DNA from: Rhabdophis nuchalis
Lineage: Eukaryota > Chordata > Lepidosauria > Squamata > Natricidae
DNA: 64,000 nt
Reading direction: 5' to 3'
Assembly (NCBI GenBank): GCA_039707465.1
Contig: CM077644.1
Coordinates: 147,010,962-147,074,961, forward strand
The notes under the pieces were generated by a model. The model had not been told where the DNA came from, made no database searches, and saw only the letters and a list, made by a program, of their open reading frames with translations. The translations under genes were made by a program, and so were the position numbers. Numbering within the stretch: the stretch's first letter is position 1; every line of letters begins with the position of its first letter. Below, piece after piece: positions 55,447 through 64,000 of the stretch.

Positions 55447-55800
55447 GAAACAACACAGTCTAGTTCGGATGTATATGTGTACGTGGCGAGAGAAATGAAT
55501 CTTGTGATTTTACCCGACGGATGGCATAGGGAACAAAGCTGTTACAGAATCTGGAAGTCCTGCCAGAGATACTTTGAAACCTCCTCCCAGAGGGGAGCAA
55601 CAGAAACAGACTGTGAAGTGGGTGTGTGGGATCTCTGATAGTGCTTTGGGCTCTAAGCACATAGCACTTATGAGCACTATCCTGAATGACAGGAAATGAG
55701 CTTCCTATAATCTTCTCAGCTGTCCTTACCACTCTCTGTATGGACTTTCTATCTTGAGGCGCTGCTGCCACCAAATCAAACAGTGATGCACTTTGTTAAA
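55447..55800 (-). mobile_element. Rex1/Babar-like LINE RT C-terminus
   Basis: Minus frame 55460-55774 reads SIQRVVRTAEKIIGSSFP, DPTHPLHSLFLLLPSGRRF and SGRTSRFCNSFVPYAIR, the C-terminus of a CR1-superfamily RT of the Rex type. 5'-truncated. Clade name is from memory of the motif. Confidence 0.65.
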
Positions 55801-56490
55801 ACTAAGTTGGGCTAAGACTCTCCTTGCCACACTGAGAGACAGTGAGGGGATCAAAGAACAGCCCCCATGTTGTAAAGTTGTTGTTTTTCCTCAGCTGGTA
55901 CAATAAGCTTCCTCTGAATCCTCAAGCCCACTTTTCTTTTTAACAGCATCACCTCCATCCTGCATGAATTTAATTTCAGCTTCTTCTCCCTCTTCTACCA
56001 TGCGATATCTTAATTTTATGTGCAAAGCAGGCAATTACGGCTTTGTCCCCCCAAAAAATCCCCAAGGTTTTAAAAATGCTGGCTTAGCGTGTGATATGGA
56101 CTCAGCCATTCAAAATCGAACTTGCAATATGTGAAAACCTGCCAATGTCAACCCATCCATATTCAGGGGATTCTCCAATATATAGAAGCCATCATTCCCT
56201 GGGGGCAAAACACACCTTTCGTAGCCCCAAATTTGTATTTAGAAGACATACATTTTCTTTCTAATGATTGAAAATCCAAGAGTGAAGTTTTTAAACAAAT
56301 GTATGTCCACATTTATCTCTCTACTGTCCTGCAGTTCGGCCATTATTCTTTTGCCCAACAATCTGTGGAAATAACTTCAAAGTAACTCTTATTTGGACAT
56401 CTAATAAAAAATAATTGCTATTTAATATTTTTTATGTTTTAAAAAAACCAGTCCTCCATATTCCAGTGCCCTTCAAATTGTCATATTTAC
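55801..56490. other. Unassigned sequence
   Basis: No repeat or gene recognised. Confidence 0.4.
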
Positions 56491-56495
56491 AGGTA

Positions 56496-57349
56496 CAGTA
56501 GTCCTTAACTTACAACAGTTCGTTATTGACCAATCCAAGTTACAATGGTTCTGAAAAAAGTAACTTATGACTGTTGCAACATCCCCATGGTCATGTGATC
56601 AAAATTCAGACACTTGGCAACTGACTCATATTTATGACGGTTGAAGTGTCCTGGGGTCATGCAATCTAGTTATCTGCGGGATCGTATCCTACCTCACACA
56701 TCTCTTCGGCCGATCCGCTCCCACAGAGAGGGACTTCTCCGGGTGCCGTCCACTAGGCAGTGCCAGCGGGCGACGCCCAGGGGAAGGGCCTTCTCTGTGG
56801 CAGGCCCAATCCTCTGGAATGACCTACCCCCCGAACGTAGAACTATCACGGACCTCCTCTCCTTCTGCCAAAGTTTGAAGACGCACTTCTTTCATCTCGC
56901 CGGCCTGGCCTAATCCACACCATCAAGCTGTAGACTGAAGCTCAAATTGTTTTAATTCGGATTTTAAGGGGGTAGAGTTTTAGGATTTTAAGGTTTTAGG
57001 ATTTTTAGCACAGGGTATTGGGATTTAATCTATTTTTAGTACTATTAATTGCTATTTTTTCTATTTTAATTTTCCTGTGCACCGCCCCAAGTCCCTTTGG
57101 GGAGAGTGGCGCGGTTTATAAATGTAATAAATAAAATAAATAAATAAATAAATCACCTTTTGTGACCTTCTGACAAGCAAAGTCAATGGGGAAGCCAGAT
57201 TCCCTTAACAACTGTGTTACTAACTTAACAACTGCAGTGATTCACTTAACAACTATAGCAAGAGAGGTCACAAAATGGGTCAAAACTCACTTAAAAATGT
57301 CTCACACAACCTTTGGGCTCAACTGCGGTCATAAGTCGAGGATTATCTG
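56496..57349. mobile_element. Tigger-like MITE interrupted by L2
   Basis: CAGTAGTCCTTAACTTAC and ATAAGTCGAGGATTATCTG ends, each next to TA. The L2 copy lies at 56669-57152. Confidence 0.8.
56669..57152 (+). mobile_element. L2-like LINE 3' end
   Basis: Frame to 56913 reads [38 protein letters not shown] and LKTHFFHLAGLA, then a 3' UTR ending GCACCGCCCCAAGTCCC and (AAAT)n. AATC flanks both sides. Confidence 0.85.
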
Positions 57350-58108
57350 TATTGTTAGTCTTAGCAAGGCAGTCTCACTGAACTTTGCCCTTTTTCCTCT
57401 TTTTCCAGGGGAAAAAAAATACAGGAGCCTATCAGTAACTGAAACACATTAAATTTTAGCAGATGCCCTTGGAAATAGGCAGAATCCTTTACTAATTCAT
57501 AATCTTTTTAAAAAATGGAAGAAAGATGTTAATTATTTTTGATATTCATGGTTTAAAGAAATGATGAGCTACCTGGGGTTTCTGAATACGCTGTTTGTTG
57601 ATTATGTTTCAAGTGTGCTACATCAGTGTCGGATGCAAATCTAATGATGTCAAAAGGTGCCCAAGCAAATTACAGTCACAAGATGCACATTAAAATGCAA
57701 GCATTCATCAGTGGAAACAAATATCCAATTCTGATTTGTCAAAACAGCTTATGACTTATCTCTCTTCTCGAGACTAATTTTTCCATCATTACTGAGCACT
57801 TCTCGCCCAGCTTAACTCTATCAACACACATCGTTCCGCTTCATACTTTACCCGCAATAAATATGTTCATGAATTTGAATGGGGGACTTGTAGGGCTACA
57901 TATTTGGAGTATGCGAGAACTCAGGAAGTGGACTGAGTTCAAATCAAATCAAATCAAGGAGAGAAGCAACCTAGAACTATGGAGAAATTTCCTAACAGTG
58001 AGAACAATGAACCCATGGAACGGCTTGCTTTCAGAAGTTGTGGTGCTCCATCACTAGATGCATTTAAGAAAGAAACTGGATAAGCCACTTGTCTGAAATG
58101 GTATAGGG

Positions 58109-58707
58109 CCATGATGGCAAACCTATGGCACGCGTGCCACAAGTGAGCCATGTCTGAGGGCACATGAGCCATTGCCCTAGGTCAGAGGTCTGCAAAGTTG
58201 GCTCTTTTAAGACTGGTGGACTTCAACTCCCAGAGTTCCCCAGCCAGCATGGGAGTTGAGGTCCATCAGTCTTAAAAGAGCCGACTTTGCAGACCCCTGC
58301 CCTAGGTCACCTGAGATGTGAATTTAGCACACTGGCCACCTGATTTTCGGCCTTTGAAGGGCCTCCAGAGGGTTGGGGGAAGCCATTTTCACCCTTCCCA
58401 GTCTTCAGGAAAGCCTCCAAAGCCAGGGGAAGGTGAAAAATGGGCCTACCAGAAGTTTGGAAACAGCTGTTTCTGGCTTCCAGAAGACTTCCGGGGAGCT
58501 GGGAGATGCCATTTTTGCCCTTCCCAGGCTTCAGATGGGTGGTGGGAGGTGCAAGCATGTGTGGGGGGTGAGACAGCAGAGGGGTCATGCAACCATGCAT
58601 GGAGACTATATGGGGGATTGAATTATGGGTGTGGGCACGTGCATGTGTACTATCACGCGTGCATGCGCACTTTTGGCACCTGAGCCAAAAAAGGTTAGCC
58701 ATCACTG
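58109..58707. mobile_element. hAT MITE, GTGATGGCGAACCT family, itself hit
   Basis: CCATGATGGCAAACC and GGTTAGCCATCACTG ends. Flanks GTATAGGG and GGATAGGG (7 of 8). The fold-back MITE 58183-58299 is inside it. Confidence 0.88.
58183..58299. mobile_element. Fold-back hAT MITE, 117 bp, TSD CCCTAGGT
   Basis: CAGAGGTCTGCAAAG and CTTTGCAGACCCCTG ends. Exact CCCTAGGT at 58175-58182 and 58300-58307. Part of one arm is deleted. Confidence 0.93.
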
Positions 58708-58872
58708 GGATAGGGTCTCCTGCTTGAGCAGAGGATCGAACTAGAAGACCTCCAAGGTCCCTTCCAACTCTATTATTGTGTATGCTGTATTCCAATCATG
58801 GTTTAAAGCCTTTTGAAGACCATCTAGAGCTGAAGGGCCAGAAGAAATAATTAGAACAAAGCAGACAGAAGT

Positions 58873-58928
58873 CATCGAGTCCCTTTGGGGAGAGAGAGCG
58901 GGTTATAAATTAAATTAAATTAAATTAA

Positions 58929-59006
<78 letters not shown>
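58873..59006 (+). repeat. L2 3' tip and (ATT)n microsatellite
   Basis: GAGTCCCTTTGGGGAGAGAG and TAAATTAAATTAAATT lead into ATT from 58931. Only the tip of L2 is present. Beyond it, 59007-59776 shows nothing recognised. Confidence 0.85.
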
Positions 59007-59008
<2 letters not shown>

Positions 59009-59784
59009 GTTAACCTGACCAGACAGGAGTACAAACTCAGCTGGGGCCAATGCCAGAAGAGTAAGTATGGTGAAGGAAAATTACTCCTCTATTGTATCTG
59101 CAAATGATGAGTTATTTTTAAAGTAAGGCCCAAAATTGGGGAGAACTCTCAATGGCCTGCTGTGATGTATTAGCAGAGCTTTTTGTAGATCCATTCATTT
59201 GCATCAACTTGAAGTCAGAAGTTAGTCCAAGAAGATAAAACTCCCCCCTCCCCCCACCTTGCAATGTTATTTTGGAAGAGTTTGAACCTTTTAATACTCA
59301 GGGAGTGGACTGAGTCCTTAATGAGCTGAGGTATGTCACCCAAAGGCTGGGTCCTGTCTCATTTGATTTGCATGTGTCAAGAGAAATGTATTTATTTCAT
59401 TCCATTTCTATAGCCACAAGTGAATCTGGGCAGTGAACAGAATAAATAGTCCAGTTGAGCCGAGTCCAGTTTATTACCAATGGTTTTGGTGGGATGGGAA
59501 AATGCCAATGTCCTGGGAGAGGGCACTGCCCTGCCATCTCCTTCGTGGGCAAACAGATAAAACCCTTTTAAACTTTAAAATGTAGCCTTGCAATTATGCA
59601 GTGTGGCAGAATCTGTATTACAGAGCTGCCTAATTAACAAGATACAACAGCTGGTAAATTATTTAAAGCAAAAAAAAAACCAGAAAAGACTGCAGGAGGG
59701 CACTCAGCTGTTAAATTCCCCCAAGCTCCAGGTTTTATGGTTGAAAAATATATTTTTTTTAGGGAAAAGTGAGATGCTTTAAAC

Positions 59785-59916
59785 CAGGGGTCTCCAACCT
59801 TTGCAACTTTAAGTCTGAAGGACGTCAGCTCCCAGACGTCCTTCAGCAAAGCTGGCTGGAGAAGTCTGGGAGCTGAAGTCCTTCAGACTTAAAGTTGCAA
59901 AGGTTGGAGACCCCTG
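59785..59916. mobile_element. Fold-back hAT MITE, 132 bp, TSD CTTTAAAC
   Basis: CAGGGGTCTCCAACCTTTGC and its reverse complement at the ends. Exact CTTTAAAC at 59777-59784 and 59917-59924. Same subfamily as 42654-42776. Confidence 0.95.
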
Positions 59917-59924
59917 CTTTAAAC

Positions 59925-60740
59925 TGAGGTTGTCCCACACACTTTCTGTACCTCCTAAATTACAGGAGTAGACATCAAGCGAGTCTACCAGCAAGGGCTG
60001 CCAATAGCGCGTCCTGCCAGCAAGGGCTGAACAGACAGTAACATGACCAATATCCTGTGTCTTTCTTTTACCAAGTTGGTTTTTGAGTTTTTGTCCATTC
60101 AGTTCCCTTCGTGCTGTGCACATCTCACACTTTTCTCATTGAAACCTGGCAGGTAAATAAGGCAGAGGTTCCTCGCACCGAGAGGAAGGTTTAAATGGTT
60201 TATTTTGTTTCTTGGTTTATGCAGGAGGAAACAGCTGAAACATTTACATGAATGTGGCTGAAGTCCATTTAGTTTCGGAATTATATTTGAGAAATAAAAA
60301 GGAAGCCCCAGAGCTTAAATTCGACCCCAAACTGTCAGTTGTTGATCCCAGCGGTAAAAGTTTCCCCAAACTGGCACTTAGTAGCAGCAGGCATGGTTTC
60401 AGCTGCAGGCTGGTTCCACTAATGAGCTTAGCAAAGTTTGAACACAACCGAATGAAAAATGTTGCTAGGAAGAACTGATGTAGTGAATGCAGTCAACCAA
60501 GCCCCCTTGGAAACTTGTCTGGGGAGAGAAGAGGGAGCTTTCCATAGAGAGGCTGTCAAGCTTCCCTCTTGGCCTTCAAAACCTGGTTTTGCTGGTTGGC
60601 CTGAAGCCCCAATGAGGGCACTCACTGCCAGGGTTGGCTGAAAGGGTAAGAAGACTTCATCCCTATCCCATCCGTCTCTTAGCTCTTGTGGGTGTGGTTT
60701 TTAGCACCATTTTAATAAGATGCTAATGTTGGTTCATTTT
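59925..60740. other. Repeat-poor sequence
   Basis: No recognised element. Opposing open frames near 60248-60478 lack any family motif. A decayed L2-like 3' tip follows at 60745-60815. Confidence 0.35.
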
Positions 60741-60844
60741 AATATTTAAACTCAGCCGCCCAGAGTCATCTTATAGGGGAGATGGAGGGCATAGAAATGT
60801 AATAAATAAAATATCAATCAATAGAGCTGGAAGGGACCTTAGAG

Positions 60845-61132
60845 CAGGGGTGAAATCTACTTACCTTCACTGCCGGTTCACAAATGTGAGCGGGCGCACA
60901 TCTCCGTGCATGTGCAGGACCTTCATCCAAAACGACGTGATGACATCCAGGCAGGTGGGCGGAGCCTGCTACCCAGCACACCTGCAAAGGTAAGTCGAAC
61001 AGCGAGCGGGGAATCCACGGTGCCACGTGCCATGGAAATACCGGTTCGCCTAAACCAGTCGCATTTTTTTACTACTGGTTTGGGTGAACCAGTAGCTTTT
61101 TTTACTACTGGTTCAGTAGCATTTCATCCCTG
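60845..61132. mobile_element. hAT MITE, GGTGAAAT family, TSD CCTTAGAG
   Basis: CAGGGGTGAAATC and GCATTTCATCCCTG ends. Exact CCTTAGAG at 60837-60844 and 61133-61140. Confidence 0.93.
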
Positions 61133-61250
61133 CCTTAGAGGCCTTCTAGTCCAACCCCCTGCTCAAACAGGAGACCCTACTGGTTCAGTAGCATTTCATC
61201 CCTGCCTTAGAGGCCTTCTAGTCCAACCCCCTGCTCAAACAGGAGACCCT
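61107..61250. repeat. 72-bp tandem duplication
   Basis: 61107-61178 and 61179-61250 are essentially identical and span the MITE right end, its TSD and adjacent CR1. Confidence 0.95.
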
Positions 61251-61254
61251 ATAC

Positions 61255-61364
61255 CAGGGATCTCCAACCTTTGCAACTTTAAGTCTGAAGGACTTAAAGT
61301 TGGCTGGAGAAGTCTGGGAGCTGAAGTCCTTCAGACTTAAAGTTGCAAAGGTTGGAGACCCCTT
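61255..61364. mobile_element. Fold-back hAT MITE, 110 bp, TSD CCCTATAC
   Basis: CAGGGATCTCCAACC and GGTTGGAGACCCCTT ends. Exact CCCTATAC at 61247-61254 and 61365-61372. Centre deleted. Confidence 0.92.
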
Positions 61365-61961
61365 CCCTATACCATTTCACACAGGTTGCTATCCAATCTC
61401 TGTTTAAAAACCTCCAGTGATGAAGCACCCACAACTTCTGAAGGCAAGCTGTTCCAGAAGTATAAATAAATTTATTTACTTATAAATAAAGTAGAATTAA
61501 ATAAATAAGTTTTCTCCATGACTAGACTTCCGAAAGGAATCAGCATAGCATTATTAAAATTAAAAGCTATCTCCGACAAGTTCATGTGTGCCCTTCATTC
61601 ATACTGCAGTTTTCTTCTATGATTTGCCACACCTTGGATACAGTGGGTTGCTCTCTTCACCACACAACGAATCACTGGATACAATGGATTAATTGTGCTT
61701 TCCAGGTGACTTTGTCCCCTTTGGTTAAGCAAATCCACAAGGGTCCTGCGTTCCTGCTGAAGACTATCTTTCCTTTCCCATGAGTCGTGTTGACCTTTCC
61801 TGCCCCAGGCCTTACCATGAGACAGACACAAGGGGGGAGGGGCAGGAAGAGGAACCGAGGCAATAAGCATTCATTTTTATATTGGGAAATCAAATACCAT
61901 GCAAGCCATCTAGGGCTAGCAGGTTTAGACATAAAGACTGGTCTGGTAAGGGCTTCCTATA

Positions 61962-62314
61962 CAGTGGTACCTCGGTTCACGAACGCCTCTGTTCACGACC
62001 AATTCGGTTTACGAACAGAAATTTTCCTCAAAATGTGCTTCGGTTCACGAACTCTGCTTCGGTTCACAAACAGGAACCGTGGCCATTTTTAATGTATTCC
62101 TGGCTGTCACATGGTTGTGACTTCCTGTAGGAAGATCGTAGAGAAGAAAATACAGAAAAAAGCCCCAGCACGCACACTGTGAGTACTTTCAGTGACTTTT
62201 TTTTTATTTTTGCTATGCTTTTAGCATATGGAAAACTGTGCCTCGGTTCACGAACAATTCGGTTCGCGACCAGAGTCAGTTCACGAATTAAGTTCGTGAA
62301 CCGAGGTACCACTG
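61962..62314. mobile_element. pogo/Tigger-like MITE, 353 bp, TA target
   Basis: Same ends as 41138-41656 (CAGTGGTACCTCGGTTCACG), flanked by TA. The middle is shorter and replaced by unrelated sequence (62090-62215). Confidence 0.9.
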
Positions 62315-62637
62315 TATACTACAGATATTCGCCATTACTGCAGGCTTCCAGTACGTAATGATTTCATGGATGATATTTTACTGCCTGCCCCACACAGGAC
62401 ATGATATCATCACCTCAAGATGCTTTCTTTAGGAATTTTCTGGAACGTCTGGGTTTATGGATTGCATGCCTTTGCTTCATCTCAAGCTCTTGTTGAGTTT
62501 ATAATAACAAATGTCAATGTTATTATCTCCCACCAGATCTCGAATCATCCTGGGAATTCTCAACACACTGTAAGCAGATATGTAAGATCATTCATGAAGG
62601 TTAATAATGTTAATTTATTTTAATTCCACAAGTTATA

Positions 62638-62832
62638 GAAATAGCATTTCAATATGCTATTCATACAGCCCTGCCTAAGCAGTTTAGAGAGTTAGCATAT
62701 TTCCCCCAATAATCTGAGTCCTCATTTTAGGGAAGGCTGAGTCAACCTTGAGCCGGTAAGAGTCAAACTGCTGGCAGTTGGCAGAATTAGTCTGCAATAC
62801 TACATTCTAACCACTGCAGCACCACAGCTCTT
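62638..62832 (-). mobile_element. tRNA-derived SINE (GGTGGCGCAGTGG type)
   Basis: Minus-strand copy with CTCAAGGTTGACTCAGCC, CTCATTTTA and CAGTGGTTAGAATGTAGTAT in complement. Confidence 0.75.
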
Positions 62833-62949
62833 CCACTTCCAATGAAGCTATTCTTTGTATCAATATTTTACTACCTTTCCATATCTTGCTTTTTACCCTC
62901 AGAGCCTAAGCTGCAGACCAGTATGGGCAATTTCAACAGTGACTTAGAA

Positions 62950-63171
62950 CCAGGGAAAGGTTTCAAAATTTTTACTACCTATTCTGTGGGTGTGGCGTAT
63001 GTTGTGGGCATGGCTTGGTGGTCATGTGACTGGGTGGGCATGGCCAACTTGATGTCACTCACCAGGAGATGTCATGGATTTGGTAAAATATGGTGAAGTT
63101 CACTTAACAATGCTCTTGCTTAGCAACCAAAATTTTGGGCTCAATTATAGTCATCAGTCAAGGACTATCTC
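62950..63171. mobile_element. Family C hAT MITE, partial, fused to a Tigger-like end
   Basis: GGTGTGGCGTATGTTGTGGG and GCTTAGCAACCAAAATTTTG match 43593-44015. The right end reads GTCAAGGACTATC, like the Tigger-type MITEs. No duplication found. Confidence 0.55.
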
Positions 63172-63280
63172 TGCCTTCCTCTGCATAGCAGTCTTGTCCT
63201 AGTAAACTCCTTCTCCTTTCTGGCAATTTTCCTCTCTGTTAGAGGGACCAAAATAATCCAGACAATGTAAGATTTCCTGC

Positions 63281-63350
63281 TGCAGCAGTAGGTTGGACTA
63301 GATGACATCTGAGTAGACTTCCAGCCCTAAATTGCTGGGCTGTTGTTTTT

Positions 63351-63406
<56 letters not shown>

Positions 63407-63437
63407 TCCTTCCTTCCTTCCTTCCTTCCTTCCTTCT
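63281..63437 (+). repeat. CR1 3' tip plus (TTTC)n(TTCC)n
   Basis: AGGTTGGACTAGATGACATC is CR1 3' text. Then a TTTC block (63349-63408) and a TTCC block (63409-63436) follow. Confidence 0.85.
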
Positions 63438-63520
63438 CCCTTCCCTCTGTGGGAAGCAAACCCCCCCTAAATAACTGCTGAATGTCACTTTGCAAACATG
63501 AACAGCTTTTCAATTTAAAG

Positions 63521-63592
63521 CAGGAGTCCAAAGTTTGCAGCTTTAAGATTTGTGGACTTCAACTCCCAGAATTCCACAGCCAGGCATGCTCA
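63521..63592. mobile_element. Half of a fold-back hAT MITE
   Basis: CAGGAGTCCAAAGTTTGCAG and GGACTTCAACTCCCAGAATT match one arm of the 50425 family. The second arm is missing. The remaining sequence to 64000 is unassigned apart from a MITE-like piece at 63781-63882. Confidence 0.7.
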
Positions 63593-64000
63593 GTTCCGAT
63601 TTAAAGTGACAGCATTTGTTTTTCTCCTTTGCTGAATCTGGCAGAAAAGTTAGTTTCTTTCCTTCTTCCTCCCTCCCTCCCTCCCTCTCTGTCTCTCTCT
63701 TTCTCTCTCTTACTTTTTAAAGCTCCCCCTCCCCTTGCCTAAAACTTTGTTTAAAAAAGCTTCTGATGGGAGAACAGGTTCAGGGGCGTGGCCAAGCCAC
63801 CATTTTTACTACAGGTCCTATCTGGTACGCCAGATTTTCACTACCACTTCTGGCATACCAGACCATATAGGAAGGAACCCACCTCTGCTTAGAACTTACA
63901 TGTCCTTCAACTCAGTGATGCATTTTGTCAACTTCCATTTCAAAGAAACAAATGCAATATAAACTCTTCATTTCCATTGTGTTGCTATTCGTGGTACGCA

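Larger units (their letters stand above)
57945..58780 (+). mobile_element. CR1 LINE 3' end with two nested MITEs
   Basis: 57945-58108 (ERSNLELWRNFLTVRTMN coding) and 58716-58780 (GACCTCCAAGGTCCCTTCC) rejoin. 57352-57944 upstream shows nothing recognised. Confidence 0.8.
60822..61456 (-). mobile_element. CR1 LINE 3' end with two MITEs and a local duplication
   Basis: GAGCTGGAAGGGACCTTAGAG, GGCCTTCTAGTCCAACCCCC and AACCTCCAGTGATGAAGC show CR1 3' sequence in minus orientation, broken by MITEs at 60845-61132 and 61255-61364. Confidence 0.8.

Overview
The window is repeat-dense vertebrate DNA with no recognisable host protein-coding gene. The repeat mix points to a squamate reptile, probably a snake: L2-like and CR1 LINE 3' ends, a Bov-B piece, Sauria-type SINEs, another abundant tRNA-derived SINE, a Penelope-like element, a SPIN-type hAT element, many short hAT and pogo/Tigger-like non-autonomous transposons, and very long microsatellites. 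It is most likely intergenic or a very long intron. The species call is an inference from repeat content. The longer open frames are decayed retrotransposon proteins or low-complexity translations of microsatellites.

Layout. 1-8 kb: L2 fragments, SINEs and one hAT MITE. 8.9-14.6 kb: three solo LTRs, a head-to-head pair of Penelope ends, and a Penelope 3' part with a GIY-YIG endonuclease domain inserted inside a CR1 copy. 15.8-20.6 kb: SINE, palindromic MITE, and a MITE carrying a 32-bp minisatellite with a four-unit higher-order pattern. 20.6-27 kb: SINEs, Bov-B, CR1, and a solo LTR inside a SINE. 27.7-28.3 and 34.7-36.3 kb: two clusters of hammerhead-ribozyme repeats. 29.3-33.1 kb: a 950-bp hAT element with a 200-bp-arm palindrome, further MITEs and SPIN. 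37-46 kb: nested MITEs, microsatellites and a U2 snRNA pseudogene fragment. 46-64 kb: a solo LTR, L2 copies inside Tigger-like elements, CR1 copies hit by MITEs, Bov-B with its target duplication, and a roughly 400-bp GAA/GGA tract.

The most interesting signal is a roughly 330-bp repeat. In it a tRNA-like segment with A and B boxes lies directly upstream of a complete canonical type I hammerhead ribozyme core. There is one intact copy at 27.87 kb (plus), one intact copy at 34.78 kb (minus), a point-mutated copy at 35.29 kb and a deleted copy at 35.08 kb. It abuts a second hammerhead element whose 98-bp inverted arms each carry a Penelope-type motif and enclose five CCAATCAG boxes. Pol III-promoted hammerhead repeats are known from schistosomes (Sm-alpha). 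A squamate counterpart would be worth following up.

Host genes and retroelements do not form a pathway here. The genes present are remnants. Nesting and target-site duplications give a readable relative chronology of insertions.
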